Assembly (NCBI RefSeq): GCF_000382705.1
Contig: NZ_ARQE01000010.1
Location: forward strand, 150,660 to 214,659
DNA: 64,000 bases
Direction: 5' to 3'
DNA from: Aureimonas ureilytica DSM 18598 = NBRC 106430
Lineage (GTDB): Bacteria > Pseudomonadota > Alphaproteobacteria > Rhizobiales > Rhizobiaceae
Positions within the stretch are counted from its first letter, which is position 1; each line of letters begins with the position of its first letter. The notes under the pieces were generated by a model that did not search any database, was not told the origin of the DNA, and was given only the letters and a program-made list of their open reading frames with translations. The translations under genes and the position numbers were made by a program. This document shows, in pieces, positions 44,775 to 53,573 of this stretch.

Positions 44775-45641
44775 TCAAGCCCGGCCGAGGAGGCCGTTCG
44801 GCCGCCAGAGAAGAACCGCGGCCATCAAGACGTAGATCAGGATCGACGAGAACTGCGGGAAGAAGACCTTGCCGAACGTGTCGGTCAGCCCGATCATGAG
44901 GGCGCCGATCGCCGCGCCGGTCACCGACCCGATGCCCCCGAGAACGACCACGACGAAGGACAGGATGAGCATCCCGTCTCCCATTCCGGGGAAGACCGTG
45001 GAGATCGGGGCGACGAGCATTCCGCCGAGCGCGGCGAGCGCGATGCCGACGGCGAACACGTAGCGGTTCACGATGTCGAACGGAATTCCGAGAGCCCGCG
45101 CCATGTCCCGGTTCTCGGCCCCGGCCCGGATGACCATGCCGAGGCGCGTGCGCTGGATCAGGTAGAAGATCGCCCCGGCCAGGATCAGGCAGACCACGCA
45201 GAGCGCCAGGCGGTAGACGGGGTAGGCGAGGACGTCGGTGATCTGGATCGACCCTTGCAGCCATTGCGGAGGCGCCACCGAGTGGACGTCCCGGCCGAAG
45301 ACGATCTGCCGGATCTCGTCGATCACGAGGATCAGGCCGTAGGAGAGAAGGACCTGCGCAAGATGGTCCCGCCCCATCATCCGCTTCACGAAGACCTCCT
45401 CGAGGGCGATCCCGAGGACGAACGAGATCGCGAGGGCGCAGACGATCGCGAGAGCGAAATTGCCGGTGTAGGCGGTGATCGCCCAGGCGAGATAGGCGCC
45501 GAGCATGTAGAACGAGCCGTGCGCGAGGTTGATCACCCCGAGAATGCCGAAGACCAGCGTCAGCCCGCTGGCCACCAGGAAGAGAACGAGCCCGTACTGG
45601 ACGCCGTTCAAGAGCTGGATGCCGAAAGTCAGTGCGTCCAT
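44775..45641 (-). CDS. livH: Branched-chain-type ABC transporter permease, LivH
   Basis: The 288-residue permease has the LivH opening LLNGVQYGLVLFLVASGLTLVFGILGVINLAHGSFYMLGAY, the segment RAGAENRDMARALGI and the late VVVLGGIGSVTGAAIGALMIG. It follows the binding protein by 87 bases that contain a hairpin. Confidence 0.93.
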   Translation of the reverse strand: MDALTFGIQLLNGVQYGLVLFLVASGLTLVFGILGVINLAHGSFYMLGAYLAWAITAYTGNFALAIVCALAISFVLGIALEEVFVKRMMGRDHLAQVLLSYGLILVIDEIRQIVFGRDVHSVAPPQWLQGSIQITDVLAYPVYRLALCVVCLILAGAIFYLIQRTRLGMVIRAGAENRDMARALGIPFDIVNRYVFAVGIALAALGGMLVAPISTVFPGMGDGMLILSFVVVVLGGIGSVTGAAIGALMIGLTDTFGKVFFPQFSSILIYVLMAAVLLWRPNGLLGRA

Positions 45642-45679
45642 CGAGCGAACCCCGCGACCGGACAGTTGCAGTTGGGACA

Positions 45680-45709
45680 GGTCCGCGTCCGCGATGGGGG
45701 ACGCAGACC
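45680..45709 (-). terminator. Intercistronic hairpin between binding protein and LivH
   Basis: GGTCCGCGTCC (45680-45690) pairs with GGACGCAGACC (45699-45709) with one mismatch and an 8-base loop. It follows the binding-protein stop directly. No T-run follows, so it is more likely an mRNA-stability or attenuation element than a full terminator. Confidence 0.45.
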
Positions 45710-45728
45710 CGCCGGATGCGGCGTCGCG

Positions 45729-46934
45729 TCAGGCGCTGATGCGGCAGCCCCTCGCCGGATCGTTGACGGCCTGCTCGGCGACCTTCACCATCGTGTTGCG
45801 GCCGTTGCGGACTTCGCGCAGGTAGATGTCCTGGACGGGGTTTCCGGCCTTGTTGAAGCCGAGCGGCCCGCGCGGACTGTCGAGCTTGGCCGAGCGCATG
45901 GCGGCCACCGTCTCCTGCCGCGCGGCCCAGTCGCCGTTCGTCGCGCGCAGTCCGACGTCGATCAGCGCCGCCGCGTCCCAGCCCTGCACGGCGTAGATGT
46001 CGCCGACCGCGCCGGTCTTGTCCTTGAAGACCTTGAGGAACTGCGTGTTCGCCGGGTTGTCGAGATCGTCGGCGTAGTGGAGCGTCGTCTGGACGCCCTC
46101 GGCCGCCGCGCCCTGCGCCTCCAGCGTGCCGTCGGTCAGGAAGCCCGAACCGTAGAGCGGAATCTGGCCGTGCAGACCGGCCGCCGCGTAGTCCTTGACG
46201 AACTTCACCGCGCCGCCGCCGGCGAAGAAGGCGAAGACCGCATCGGGCCGCAGGGTGGCGATGCGGGTGATCAGCGCCTGGAACTCGACCTCCGGGAACG
46301 GCACCGCGAGTTCCTCGACGATTTCGCCGCCCGCATCGGTGAACCCTTCCTTGAAGGCGCCGACCATCTGGTCTCCGGCCGCGTATCGCCAGGTGATGGT
46401 CACGACGCGACGGTGTCCGGCGTCGTGGACGACCTTGCCCATCGGGTGGCAGACCTGCCAGTTCGAGAAGGACGTCCGGAAGATGTTCGGGGCGCACATC
46501 GGGCCCGTGGCCTCGTTCACGCCCGCGTTCGGGATGACCAGCATCGTGTCGGTGTCGCGGGCGACCTTCACCATCGCCATGGCGACGCCCGAATGCACGG
46601 TGCCGACGACCACGTCGACCTTCTCGCGCCCGACGAGGCGGTTCATGTTGTCAGTGGCGCTCTCGGGCTTGGACTCGTCGTCGACCTTGACGAACTCGAC
46701 GGGCCGGCCGCCGAGCTGGCCGCCCAGGCGCTCGACCTGGACGCGGAAGCCGTTGTCGACGAAATCCCCGAGTTTGGCGAAGGTCCCCGAGTAGGGAAGC
46801 ATGAAACCGACGCGCAGCGGAACCGCCTGGGCGATCGCAGGGGTCGGAAAGCGGAACGCCGCCGCGGAGGCGACGAGGCCTGCCGTTCCAAGCAGGAACC
46901 GACGGCGGTTCGGCGTATGAATGCTCGAGGTCAT
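45729..46934 (-). CDS. Leucine-type (HAAT) ABC substrate-binding protein, probably for an aromatic acid
   Basis: The 401-residue protein has a twin-arginine signal (NRRRFLLGTAGLVASAAAFRFPTPAIAQA) and a Peripla_BP_6 domain: RVGFMLPYSGTFAKLG, VVVGTVHSGVAMAMVKV, FAFFAGGGAVKFVKDYAAAG and AVQGWDAAALIDVGLRA. It heads the liv-pcaD-monooxygenase operon. A BenM/CatM-type dyad lies 135 bases upstream of its start. Binding proteins of this type bind benzoate or hydroxybenzoates in other alphaproteobacteria; here it is inferred. Confidence 0.87.
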   Translation of the reverse strand: MTSSIHTPNRRRFLLGTAGLVASAAAFRFPTPAIAQAVPLRVGFMLPYSGTFAKLGDFVDNGFRVQVERLGGQLGGRPVEFVKVDDESKPESATDNMNRLVGREKVDVVVGTVHSGVAMAMVKVARDTDTMLVIPNAGVNEATGPMCAPNIFRTSFSNWQVCHPMGKVVHDAGHRRVVTITWRYAAGDQMVGAFKEGFTDAGGEIVEELAVPFPEVEFQALITRIATLRPDAVFAFFAGGGAVKFVKDYAAAGLHGQIPLYGSGFLTDGTLEAQGAAAEGVQTTLHYADDLDNPANTQFLKVFKDKTGAVGDIYAVQGWDAAALIDVGLRATNGDWAARQETVAAMRSAKLDSPRGPLGFNKAGNPVQDIYLREVRNGRNTMVKVAEQAVNDPARGCRISA

Positions 46935-47068
46935 GCTGGTTCCTCCCGGTGAAAGTCTCTCGCGGACCGTCTCGCTTCGATACCTGGGCAGGTATCCGGA
47001 CGGTCTTCTCGTCGTGCCAGCCTATGCAAGGGCGCTGGGACACGACAGGATCGATTGGGTGTATTTCC

Positions 47069-47083
47069 ATACCCGCAGGGTAT
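47069..47083 (-). promoter_or_regulatory. Candidate BenM/CatM (LysR) box upstream of the aromatic ABC operon
   Basis: ATAC-CCGCAGG-GTAT matches the ATAC-N7-GTAT consensus of BenM/CatM-type LysR regulators exactly. An adjacent GTAT-TTCC-ATAC (47061-47072) adds a second half-site. It lies between benE (ends 47150) and the binding-protein gene (starts 46934). The same 15-base pattern stands between catB and catR. Confidence 0.6.
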
Positions 47084-47149
47084 TCAGGTGGGTGATTGCG
47101 CGGATCTGGTCGCGTTTCCGGCGCCAGGACCGATGGCGCGCGCCCGGGA

Positions 47150-48376
47150 TCAGTTCGGCGCCTTGGCGAAGGCGTCCCGCTCCATCAGAAGCGAGGCTCC
47201 CACGCCCGCGACCAGACCCCAGAAGGCCGCCCCGACATTCAGGAGCGGCAGGTCGGCGACGGTCACGAGGAAGCACACCAGGGCCCCGAAGGAGAAGGGT
47301 CCGTGGAACGCCATGGACAAGGCGGTGAGCAGGACGCGCAGGATCGCAAGGCCCCCCAGCGTCAGCATGAGTTCGACGGGCATTCCGAGCAGCAGGTCGA
47401 CGAAGGTGGGAGCCGCGAGGCCGAACAGCATGGCGAGCACCGCCGTCACCATGGCGGTGGCGTAGTGCCTGTCCGGCGACCCGGCCGACGTGATCAAGGC
47501 GCTGGTCGGGCCCGTCAGCGCCGTTCCCACCGCGCCGACGGCCGCGCTCAGCATCCCGCCGATCCCCGCCGCCACCGTCACCGCCGTCAGAGGCGGGCGG
47601 TGGCCGGCCTGCTGCAAGACGGAGAACCCCTGCCCGTGCTGGACGACGAGGATCGTGATCGCGAGGGGAACGACGAGTTCCGCCATCGCGAGGAGCGAGA
47701 ACGCGGGAGGCACGATCTGCGGCTGCGCCAGGACGAAGCCGTGGAAGCCAGCGGCGTCCAGGCGACCGGAAAGGATGACGACGGCGAAGCCGACGAGGAG
47801 CGCTCCGATCAGGGGCGGCATCCGCTTCCCGGCCTGCGGAACGGCGGACAGCGCGAAGAAGGCGGCGACCATCGATCCCGCGAGAACGAAGTCGCCATGC
47901 ACCGCCCGGACGACCCCCGTCCCGAACTGCAGGAAGATGCCGGCGACCATCGACATCACGATGGGCGTCGGCAGGATTTCGAGGACCCGCCTGGCCAGCC
48001 CGGAGAGGCCGAGGACAAGGACGACGAGGCTGGTCGCGTAGAAGGCGCCGACGACCTCGGGAAGGGTCAGGTGCTGGAGTGCGGGCCCCATCAGGACCGT
48101 TCCCGGAATGGTCCAGAACAGCGCCAGGGGCTGGCGGTACGCCCACGACATCGCGAGCGTGATCAGCCCGTTGATGAAGAAGACGCCGAACACGAAGGAG
48201 GAGAGCTCGGCGGATGTCAGGCCGCCATGCGTGCCGACGGACAGGATGATCGCCAGGGGTCCCGTCGCGGAGAACAGGAACGCGATGAAGCCCGTCGCCA
48301 GTTGCGCCGGGCCGAGGTCGCCAAGGACGGTGCGCAGGCCTGGGCGCTCGGCGGCGGGCCGTTCGAACCCGATCAT
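47150..48376 (-). CDS. benE: Benzoate/H+ symporter BenE
   Basis: The 408-residue inner-membrane transporter has about 12 TM segments and the BenE features GFIAFLFSATGPLAIIL, SWAYRQPLALFWTIPGTVL, FLQFGTGVVRAV and GHRPPLTAVTVAAGIGGM followed by ALTGPTSAL. The ATG at 48376 (MIGFERPAA) is preferred because GGGAG precedes it; ATG 48400 has no ribosome-binding site. It is last in the catBCA-benABCDE run, 49 bases after benD. Confidence 0.93.
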   Translation of the reverse strand: MIGFERPAAERPGLRTVLGDLGPAQLATGFIAFLFSATGPLAIILSVGTHGGLTSAELSSFVFGVFFINGLITLAMSWAYRQPLALFWTIPGTVLMGPALQHLTLPEVVGAFYATSLVVLVLGLSGLARRVLEILPTPIVMSMVAGIFLQFGTGVVRAVHGDFVLAGSMVAAFFALSAVPQAGKRMPPLIGALLVGFAVVILSGRLDAAGFHGFVLAQPQIVPPAFSLLAMAELVVPLAITILVVQHGQGFSVLQQAGHRPPLTAVTVAAGIGGMLSAAVGAVGTALTGPTSALITSAGSPDRHYATAMVTAVLAMLFGLAAPTFVDLLLGMPVELMLTLGGLAILRVLLTALSMAFHGPFSFGALVCFLVTVADLPLLNVGAAFWGLVAGVGASLLMERDAFAKAPN

Positions 48377-48425
48377 CTCTCGTGCTTCTCTCCCGGCCAT
48401 GATCGCGGCGTCGCGCAGCGGGCCG

Positions 48426-49205
48426 TCATCCCTGATCGCCGCCCCCGACGGGAAGGACGGTGCCCGTGATGTAGGACGCGGCGTCCGACGCCAGGAAGAG
48501 GATCGCGGCGGACATCTCGCGCAGGAGACCGTAGCGGCCCATGTGGGACGACGCGATCGTCTGGTCGACGACCTCCTTGACCCATTGGCGCTCGCGCGCA
48601 TCCGCCGCGCCGGGGCCGCGCGCCACCTTTCGCGGCGGGGCCGTCGTCCCGCCGGGCGCGACCGCGTTGACCCGCACGTTGCGGGCGCCGATCTCGAAGG
48701 CGAGCGAGGCGGTCAGGGCGTTCACCGCCCCCTTCGCCGCGGAATAGGGCAGGCGGTTGATGCCCTTGGTGGCGATCGACGATACGTTGACGATGGAGCC
48801 GCGGTTCTGCTCGAGCATCAGCGGCAGGACCGCGCGGCAGCCCCAGAGCGTCGGGTACAGCGAGCGGTTGATCTCCGCCACGATCTGCTGCTCCGAAAAC
48901 TCCTGGAAGGGCTGCATGCGGATGGCGCCGCCCACGTTCGTGACGAGGATATCCACGCCGCCGTGCCGCGCGAGCGCCTGCGCGACGACCCGCTCGTTGC
49001 CCGCGAACGTCTCGAGATCCTCCTCGATCGCGAAGGCGAAACCCGGGCCGCCCGCGTCGTTGATCTCCCGGGCCACCGCCTGGACGATCGGCGAGCGGTC
49101 AACGAGCGCGAGCAGCGCGCCCTCTGCGGCGGCCTCGATCGCCACCTGCCGGCCGATGCCCTGCGCGGCGCCGGTCACGATCATGCTCTTGCCCTCGAAG
49201 CGCAT
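48426..49205 (-). CDS. benD: Benzoate cis-dihydrodiol dehydrogenase BenD
   Basis: This SDR oxidises and decarboxylates benzoate cis-diol to catechol. The 259 residues show the cofactor loop VTGAAQGIGRQVAIEA, the NVGG variant in LVTNVGGAIRMQPFQ that is typical of BenD/XylL, and NVSSIATKGINRLPYSAAKGAVN. The ATG at 49205 has GAGGG upstream and lies eight bases after the benC stop. Confidence 0.93.
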   Translation of the reverse strand: MRFEGKSMIVTGAAQGIGRQVAIEAAAEGALLALVDRSPIVQAVAREINDAGGPGFAFAIEEDLETFAGNERVVAQALARHGGVDILVTNVGGAIRMQPFQEFSEQQIVAEINRSLYPTLWGCRAVLPLMLEQNRGSIVNVSSIATKGINRLPYSAAKGAVNALTASLAFEIGARNVRVNAVAPGGTTAPPRKVARGPGAADARERQWVKEVVDQTIASSHMGRYGLLREMSAAILFLASDAASYITGTVLPVGGGDQG

Positions 49206-49213
49206 GGTCGCCC

Positions 49214-50227
49214 TCATGCCGCGGGCTGCGACGGGTTGAACTTCTCGAAATGGAAGCTCGCCGGCGTCACGCCCGTGGTTTCGAAATGCGACCGCACGGC
49301 TTCCACCATCGGCGGCGGGCCGCAGAGATAGACGTCGACGTCGCCGCCGAACAGCGCCTCCTTGGGCAGGTGCTGCGTCACGTAGCCCTTGCGCTCGTGC
49401 GTCGAGGCCTCGTCGGCGACGACGGTCGCGAAGGTGAAGCCGGGGATCGAGGCGGCGAAGGCTTCGAGGCGCGGGACCTCGACGAGATCGACGTCGCGGG
49501 TCACGCCGTAGACCATGTGGACGGGCTGCGACGTCGGATTGCGCTCCAGCGCCTCGAGCATGGCCAGGAAGGGGGCGAGCCCGGTCCCGCCCGCGAGCAT
49601 GAGCAGCGGACGCTTGGGCTCGCGCAGGTAGAAGGCGCCGATGGGTCCGGTAAGGGCGAGCGCGTCGCCACCGGCGGCGGGACCCGAGAGGTAGGTGGAC
49701 ATCAGCCCGCCCGGGATGTTGCGCACCAGGAACTCGACGACCCCGTCGCGCGGCATGGACGAGAACGAGTAGGAGCGGGTCTGCGTGGTCCCGGGAACCT
49801 GGACGTTGACGTACTGGCCGGGAAGATAGGGCAGGTCCCCGCCCAGGACCCTGACTTTGAAGGCGATGGTCGAGTCCGAGAGCGGGCGCACCTCCACCAT
49901 TTCGGCCTCGTGCGTCGCGACCTTGACCTTGCAGACCGACGACGCGGCGGGAATGCTCAGGACGCAGTCGGAGGTCGCCCGCATCTGGCACGTGAGGACG
50001 TGGCCGGCCTCCGCCTCCTCCTCGGTCATCGCGTCCTCGATATACGAGCCGAGCGTGTAGGTGCCGCTCTCGCACCGGGACTTGCATGTCCCGCACGCCC
50101 CGTCGCGGCAGTCCATGGGGATGTTGAGACCGAGGCGGTACGCCGCGTCGGCCACGAGTTCCTGCGGCATGGCGTCGATGAAGCGCGTCACGCCGTCCTC
50201 GAAATTGAGGGCGATCCTGTTCGTCAT
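49214..50227 (-). CDS. benC: Benzoate 1,2-dioxygenase reductase BenC
   Basis: The 337-residue electron-transfer protein moves electrons from NADH to BenAB. The N-terminal plant-type ferredoxin has MDCRDGACGTCKSRCESG and LTCQM for its 2Fe-2S cluster. The FAD domain carries RSYSFSS, and the NADH domain carries LMLAGGTGLAPFLAMLE and VYLCGPPPMVEAV. This order (Fd-FAD-NAD) is the BenC/XylZ arrangement. Confidence 0.95.
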   Translation of the reverse strand: MTNRIALNFEDGVTRFIDAMPQELVADAAYRLGLNIPMDCRDGACGTCKSRCESGTYTLGSYIEDAMTEEEAEAGHVLTCQMRATSDCVLSIPAASSVCKVKVATHEAEMVEVRPLSDSTIAFKVRVLGGDLPYLPGQYVNVQVPGTTQTRSYSFSSMPRDGVVEFLVRNIPGGLMSTYLSGPAAGGDALALTGPIGAFYLREPKRPLLMLAGGTGLAPFLAMLEALERNPTSQPVHMVYGVTRDVDLVEVPRLEAFAASIPGFTFATVVADEASTHERKGYVTQHLPKEALFGGDVDVYLCGPPPMVEAVRSHFETTGVTPASFHFEKFNPSQPAA

Positions 50228-50255
50228 GGGGTCCTCCCGCGGCAGCCCACGGCCG

Positions 50256-50795
50256 TCAGATATGGTAGATGTCGACCACGTGGTGGATGTAGTCGTTCTT
50301 CAGGATCACCTTCTTGGCGGTGATCAGCGGCTTCGGGCCGCTCGTGTCGATCGTGTAGTACGAGGTGCCGAAATAGCTGTCGGTCGTCTTGTAGCGGTAG
50401 CTGAGGTTGAACCAGTTGAACCGCACCTTGAGGGTTCCCTCCCCCCGCTCGACGACCTCGATGTTGGAGATGTTGTGCGAGGTTCGGGGCTCGGGAAGCG
50501 AGGTCGCCGAGGAGCGTTCGGTGCGGATGCGGAAGACGCGATCCTCGAGGCCCTGTTTCGAGCCGTAGTAGATCAGCGAGATCTCGGTGCGCGGGTCCTC
50601 GGTCGGCAGGTCGTCGTCGTCCCAGGCGGGCATGTGGAACGTCGCGCCGGGGGCGTAGCACGCCAGCCAGCCGTCCCAGTCCCGATCGTCGAGGCAACGC
50701 GCCTCGGCGTACAGGAAGGCCCGGATCTCCTCCATGGAGAGAGCGCCCGGCAGGGCGTCCCCCTCACCTTCGATGGTCTTGAGTACAGCGCTCAT
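50256..50795 (-). CDS. benB: Benzoate 1,2-dioxygenase small (beta) subunit BenB
   Basis: The 179-residue ring-hydroxylating beta subunit has the cone fold signatures FLYAEARCLDDRDWDGWLACYAPGATFHMPAWDDDD and EISLIYYGSKQGLEDRVFRIRTERSSATSLPEPRTSHNISN. It has no cofactors and forms an alpha3beta3 hexamer with BenA. It starts 88 bases after benA, and a hairpin lies in that gap. Confidence 0.95.
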   Translation of the reverse strand: MSAVLKTIEGEGDALPGALSMEEIRAFLYAEARCLDDRDWDGWLACYAPGATFHMPAWDDDDLPTEDPRTEISLIYYGSKQGLEDRVFRIRTERSSATSLPEPRTSHNISNIEVVERGEGTLKVRFNWFNLSYRYKTTDSYFGTSYYTIDTSGPKPLITAKKVILKNDYIHHVVDIYHI

Positions 50796-50856
50796 GGGTT
50801 CCTCTCCTCCCGGTCGCGGGCGCCGCGGCTTGCCCGCGCGCTCCGCATGCTCGCCT

Positions 50857-50877
50857 GGGGCCCGGGTCGCGGGCCCC
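50857..50877 (-). terminator. Intercistronic hairpin between benA and benB
   Basis: GGGGCCCG (50857-50864) and CGGGCCCC (50870-50877) make a perfect 8-bp stem with a 5-base loop just after the benA stop. It has no T-run. It may set the benA:benB message ratio or be passive. Confidence 0.4.
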
Positions 50878-50883
50878 GACCGG

Positions 50884-52257
50884 CTACTCGGCGGCGACCG
50901 CCATCGCGGCCGCAGCCTGCGCGTCGCGGCGCAATCCCTCGATCAAGGTGTCCTTCCAGTATCCGTGCTGAATGACGAAGAGGCCCTCGTCCTCGGTGCG
51001 GGCACCGGACAGGAGCGGCTTCATGCCGATCGCCTCCGCGTCCTCGTCCGCGCCCTCGATCCAGTGGGTGGCGCCCCGCGACAGGTCGTTCCAGACCGCG
51101 TTGCGCGCGCCGTAGCCGATCTGGCAGGAGCGGAACTCCTCGAGGTCGTCGGGCGTCGCCATGCCGGACGCGTTGAAGAAGTCCTCGTACTGCCGGATCC
51201 GGTGCGTGCGCGCCTCGGCGCTCTCGCCCTTGGGCGCGATGCAGTAGATCGTGACCTCGGTCTTGTCGACGGAAATCGGCCGGTAGACGCGGATCTGCGA
51301 GGAGAACTGGTCCATGAGGAAGACGTTCGGGTAGAGGCAGAGGTTGCGGCTCTTCTCGATCATCCAGTCGGCCCGCGCCTGACCGAACTCGGCCACGAGC
51401 TTGTCCCGGACGGGATAGAGGGGACGGTCCTCCGGGTTCGACCAGTTCGTCCAGAGCAGGAGGTGCCCGCCCTCGTAGGAGTAGAACCCCCCGCCCTTCT
51501 TCGCCCAGCCGCCCGCGTCCATGGCGCGGATGTCGTCCTTCTCGGCCGCCGCCGCCTTGCGTTGCTGGGTGGTGGCCGCGTAGTTCCAGTGGACCGACGA
51601 CACGTGGTAGCCGTCCGCGCCGTTCTCGGCCTGGAGCTTCCAGTTGCCGTCGTAGATGTACTGGGAATTGCCCCGCAGGACCTCGAGGCCCTCCGGCGAC
51701 TGGTCGACGATGAGGTCGATGATCTTGGTCGCCTCGCCCAGGTGCTCGGCCAGGGGCTTCACGTCGTCCGACAGCGACGCGAACAGGAACCCGCGATAGC
51801 TCTCGAACCGGGCGACCTTCGTGAGGTCGTGGCTGCCGTTCTTGTTGAAGCTGTCGGGATAGCCCGCGCCCTCGGGGTCCTTGGCCTTGAGGAGCTTGCC
51901 CGTGTTGTTGAAGGTCCAGCCGTGGAAGGGGCAGGTGTAGGTCGACTTGTTGCCGCGCTTGTGGCGGCACACCATGGCGCCGCGATGCGAGCAGGCGTTC
52001 AGGAAGCAGTGAAGCGTCCCGGTCCGGTCCCGGCTGATGACGATCGGCTGGCGGCCGATATAGCCGGTCAGGTAGTCGTTGTTGTTGGGGATCTGGCTCT
52101 CGTGGGCGACGTAGACCCAGTTGCCCTCCCAGATGTACCGCATCTCCAGCTCGAAGAACTCCGGATCGGTGAAGATCTCCCGCTTGCAGCGGAAGGCCCC
52201 CGTCTCGGCGTTGTGCTCGACCGTGGATTCCAGGCGCTCGATCATCGCTTGATGCAT
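50884..52257 (-). CDS. benA: Benzoate 1,2-dioxygenase large (alpha) subunit BenA
   Basis: The 457-residue subunit adds O2 to benzoate to give the cis-1,2-dihydrodiol. The Rieske centre is CSHRGAMVC with TCPFHGWTF (C-x-H...C-x2-H type), and the mononuclear iron site is [34 protein letters not shown] matches BenA/XylX. It follows catA by 64 bases. Confidence 0.96.
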   Translation of the reverse strand: MHQAMIERLESTVEHNAETGAFRCKREIFTDPEFFELEMRYIWEGNWVYVAHESQIPNNNDYLTGYIGRQPIVISRDRTGTLHCFLNACSHRGAMVCRHKRGNKSTYTCPFHGWTFNNTGKLLKAKDPEGAGYPDSFNKNGSHDLTKVARFESYRGFLFASLSDDVKPLAEHLGEATKIIDLIVDQSPEGLEVLRGNSQYIYDGNWKLQAENGADGYHVSSVHWNYAATTQQRKAAAAEKDDIRAMDAGGWAKKGGGFYSYEGGHLLLWTNWSNPEDRPLYPVRDKLVAEFGQARADWMIEKSRNLCLYPNVFLMDQFSSQIRVYRPISVDKTEVTIYCIAPKGESAEARTHRIRQYEDFFNASGMATPDDLEEFRSCQIGYGARNAVWNDLSRGATHWIEGADEDAEAIGMKPLLSGARTEDEGLFVIQHGYWKDTLIEGLRRDAQAAAAMAVAAE

Positions 52258-52289
52258 CGTCGGGTTCCTCAGGTGAATGGGGCGGGAAG

Positions 52290-52312
52290 GCGCCGCGGCG
52301 ATGGCGCGGCGC
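52290..52312 (-). terminator. Intercistronic hairpin between catA and benA
   Basis: GCGCCGCG (52290-52297) and CGCGGCGC (52305-52312) form a perfect 8-bp stem with a 7-base loop between the catechol dioxygenase and benzoate dioxygenase genes. No T-run is present, so read-through is expected. Confidence 0.4.
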
Positions 52313-52321
52313 GCGGCTTCG

Positions 52322-53251
52322 TCAGGCGGCGATGACGTGTTCGCGCTCGACCACCGTCTTGGGAGCGGTCGCCGTCTCTTTCGTGAGGACGACGTCGAAC
52401 GTGGCCCGGGCGAAGGGGCGGTTCAGCCCGGCATCGCGGATCTGGGCCGGATCGGTGACCCGGTCCAGCGTCACGATCAGCTCGTCACGCGTGCCGAACG
52501 CGAAGTCGGTGTGGAGGTACTTGTCGCCCGTGAAGTTGAACTGCGTCGTCAGCGTCCGGTGACCGGGCGCGGACACGAAGTAGTGCACGTGCGCGGGTCG
52601 CTCGGCATGCCGTCCGAGCAGCCCCATCAGTTCGCGCGTGGCGCTTTCGGGAGGGCATCCGTAGCCGTTCGGCACGATCGAGCGCGCCAGATAGCGCCCG
52701 TCGTCGCCGGTCTGGATGCGCCGCCGAAGATTGTAGGGCGCCTGTTCGCCGTCGATGAAGGAATATCCGCCCTTCGAGTTGGCGTGCCAGATGTCCACGA
52801 TCGCGTTCGGGATCGGGCGGCCGGCCTCGTCGGTGACCTGGCCGGAGATGATGAAGACCTCGCCGGGATCGGTGCCGTCGTCCATGCGGGCCTCGCCCTT
52901 CGACAGGGGCGCGCCGGCGACATAGAGGGGACCCTCGATCGTCCGGACGGTGCCGCCGCCGATGCCGGCGCGCTTGTCCGCCTCGTCGAGCCGCAGGTCG
53001 AGGAAGTGCTCGAGCGCCACGCCCGGGACGAGCAGGCCGAATTCGTTGTTCTTCGCCGCCTTGGCGATGAAGCCGACGGCGGCCCAGAACTCGTCCATGG
53101 TGACATCGCACTCGTCGATCACCTGCATGACGCGGTACAGAAGGCGTTCGGTCACCTCCTTGACCCGCGGATTGCCTCCCTCGGCAGCGGAGCCGGCGGC
53201 CTCGGCGGCCAGTTCCTTCATGTCCTTCTTCGTCATCAGATTGGCTGGCAT
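52322..53251 (-). CDS. catA: Catechol 1,2-dioxygenase
   Basis: This intradiol enzyme opens catechol to cis,cis-muconate. The 309 residues have an N-terminal helical dimerisation domain and the catalytic domain with [24 protein letters not shown], the iron tyrosines in APYNLRRRI and DDGRYLARS, and the iron histidines in [21 protein letters not shown]. The ATG at 53251 has AGGAGG upstream. It follows catC by 29 bases. Confidence 0.95.
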   Translation of the reverse strand: MPANLMTKKDMKELAAEAAGSAAEGGNPRVKEVTERLLYRVMQVIDECDVTMDEFWAAVGFIAKAAKNNEFGLLVPGVALEHFLDLRLDEADKRAGIGGGTVRTIEGPLYVAGAPLSKGEARMDDGTDPGEVFIISGQVTDEAGRPIPNAIVDIWHANSKGGYSFIDGEQAPYNLRRRIQTGDDGRYLARSIVPNGYGCPPESATRELMGLLGRHAERPAHVHYFVSAPGHRTLTTQFNFTGDKYLHTDFAFGTRDELIVTLDRVTDPAQIRDAGLNRPFARATFDVVLTKETATAPKTVVEREHVIAA

Positions 53252-53280
53252 TGGCTTCCTCCTCCTGGCCGCCCGCAAGG

Positions 53281-53571
53281 TCACCGATCGTCGTCGCGAA
53301 TGGACGACGGATGCCGGCAGAGCGGGGTTACGGTGATGTCCATGAACGGGAAGAGCGGCAGGGCCGACAGAATGTCGTGCAGTTCCTGCGGGCTCTCCAC
53401 GTCGAAGATGCTGGTGTTCGCGTAGCGTCCGGCGTGGCGCCAGAGATGGCGCCACTTGCCCTCGCCCTGGAGTTCCTGGGCCCGTGCGCGCTCGCGCGCC
53501 TTGAGGTCCGCGGCGTCGGCGGCCGGCCAGTCGGCAGGGAGGCGCACGTTCATTTCGACCTGGAACAGCAT
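53281..53571 (-). CDS. catC: Muconolactone delta-isomerase
   Basis: The 96-residue product isomerises muconolactone to beta-ketoadipate enol-lactone. It begins MLFQVEMNVRLPADWP and includes GKWRHLWRHAGRYANTSIFDVES and LHDILSALPLFPFMDITVTPL, the full family signature; family length is about 90-96. The ATG at 53571 lies two bases after the catB stop. Confidence 0.95.
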   Translation of the reverse strand: MLFQVEMNVRLPADWPAADAADLKARERARAQELQGEGKWRHLWRHAGRYANTSIFDVESPQELHDILSALPLFPFMDITVTPLCRHPSSIRDDDR

Positions 53572-53573
53572 GG

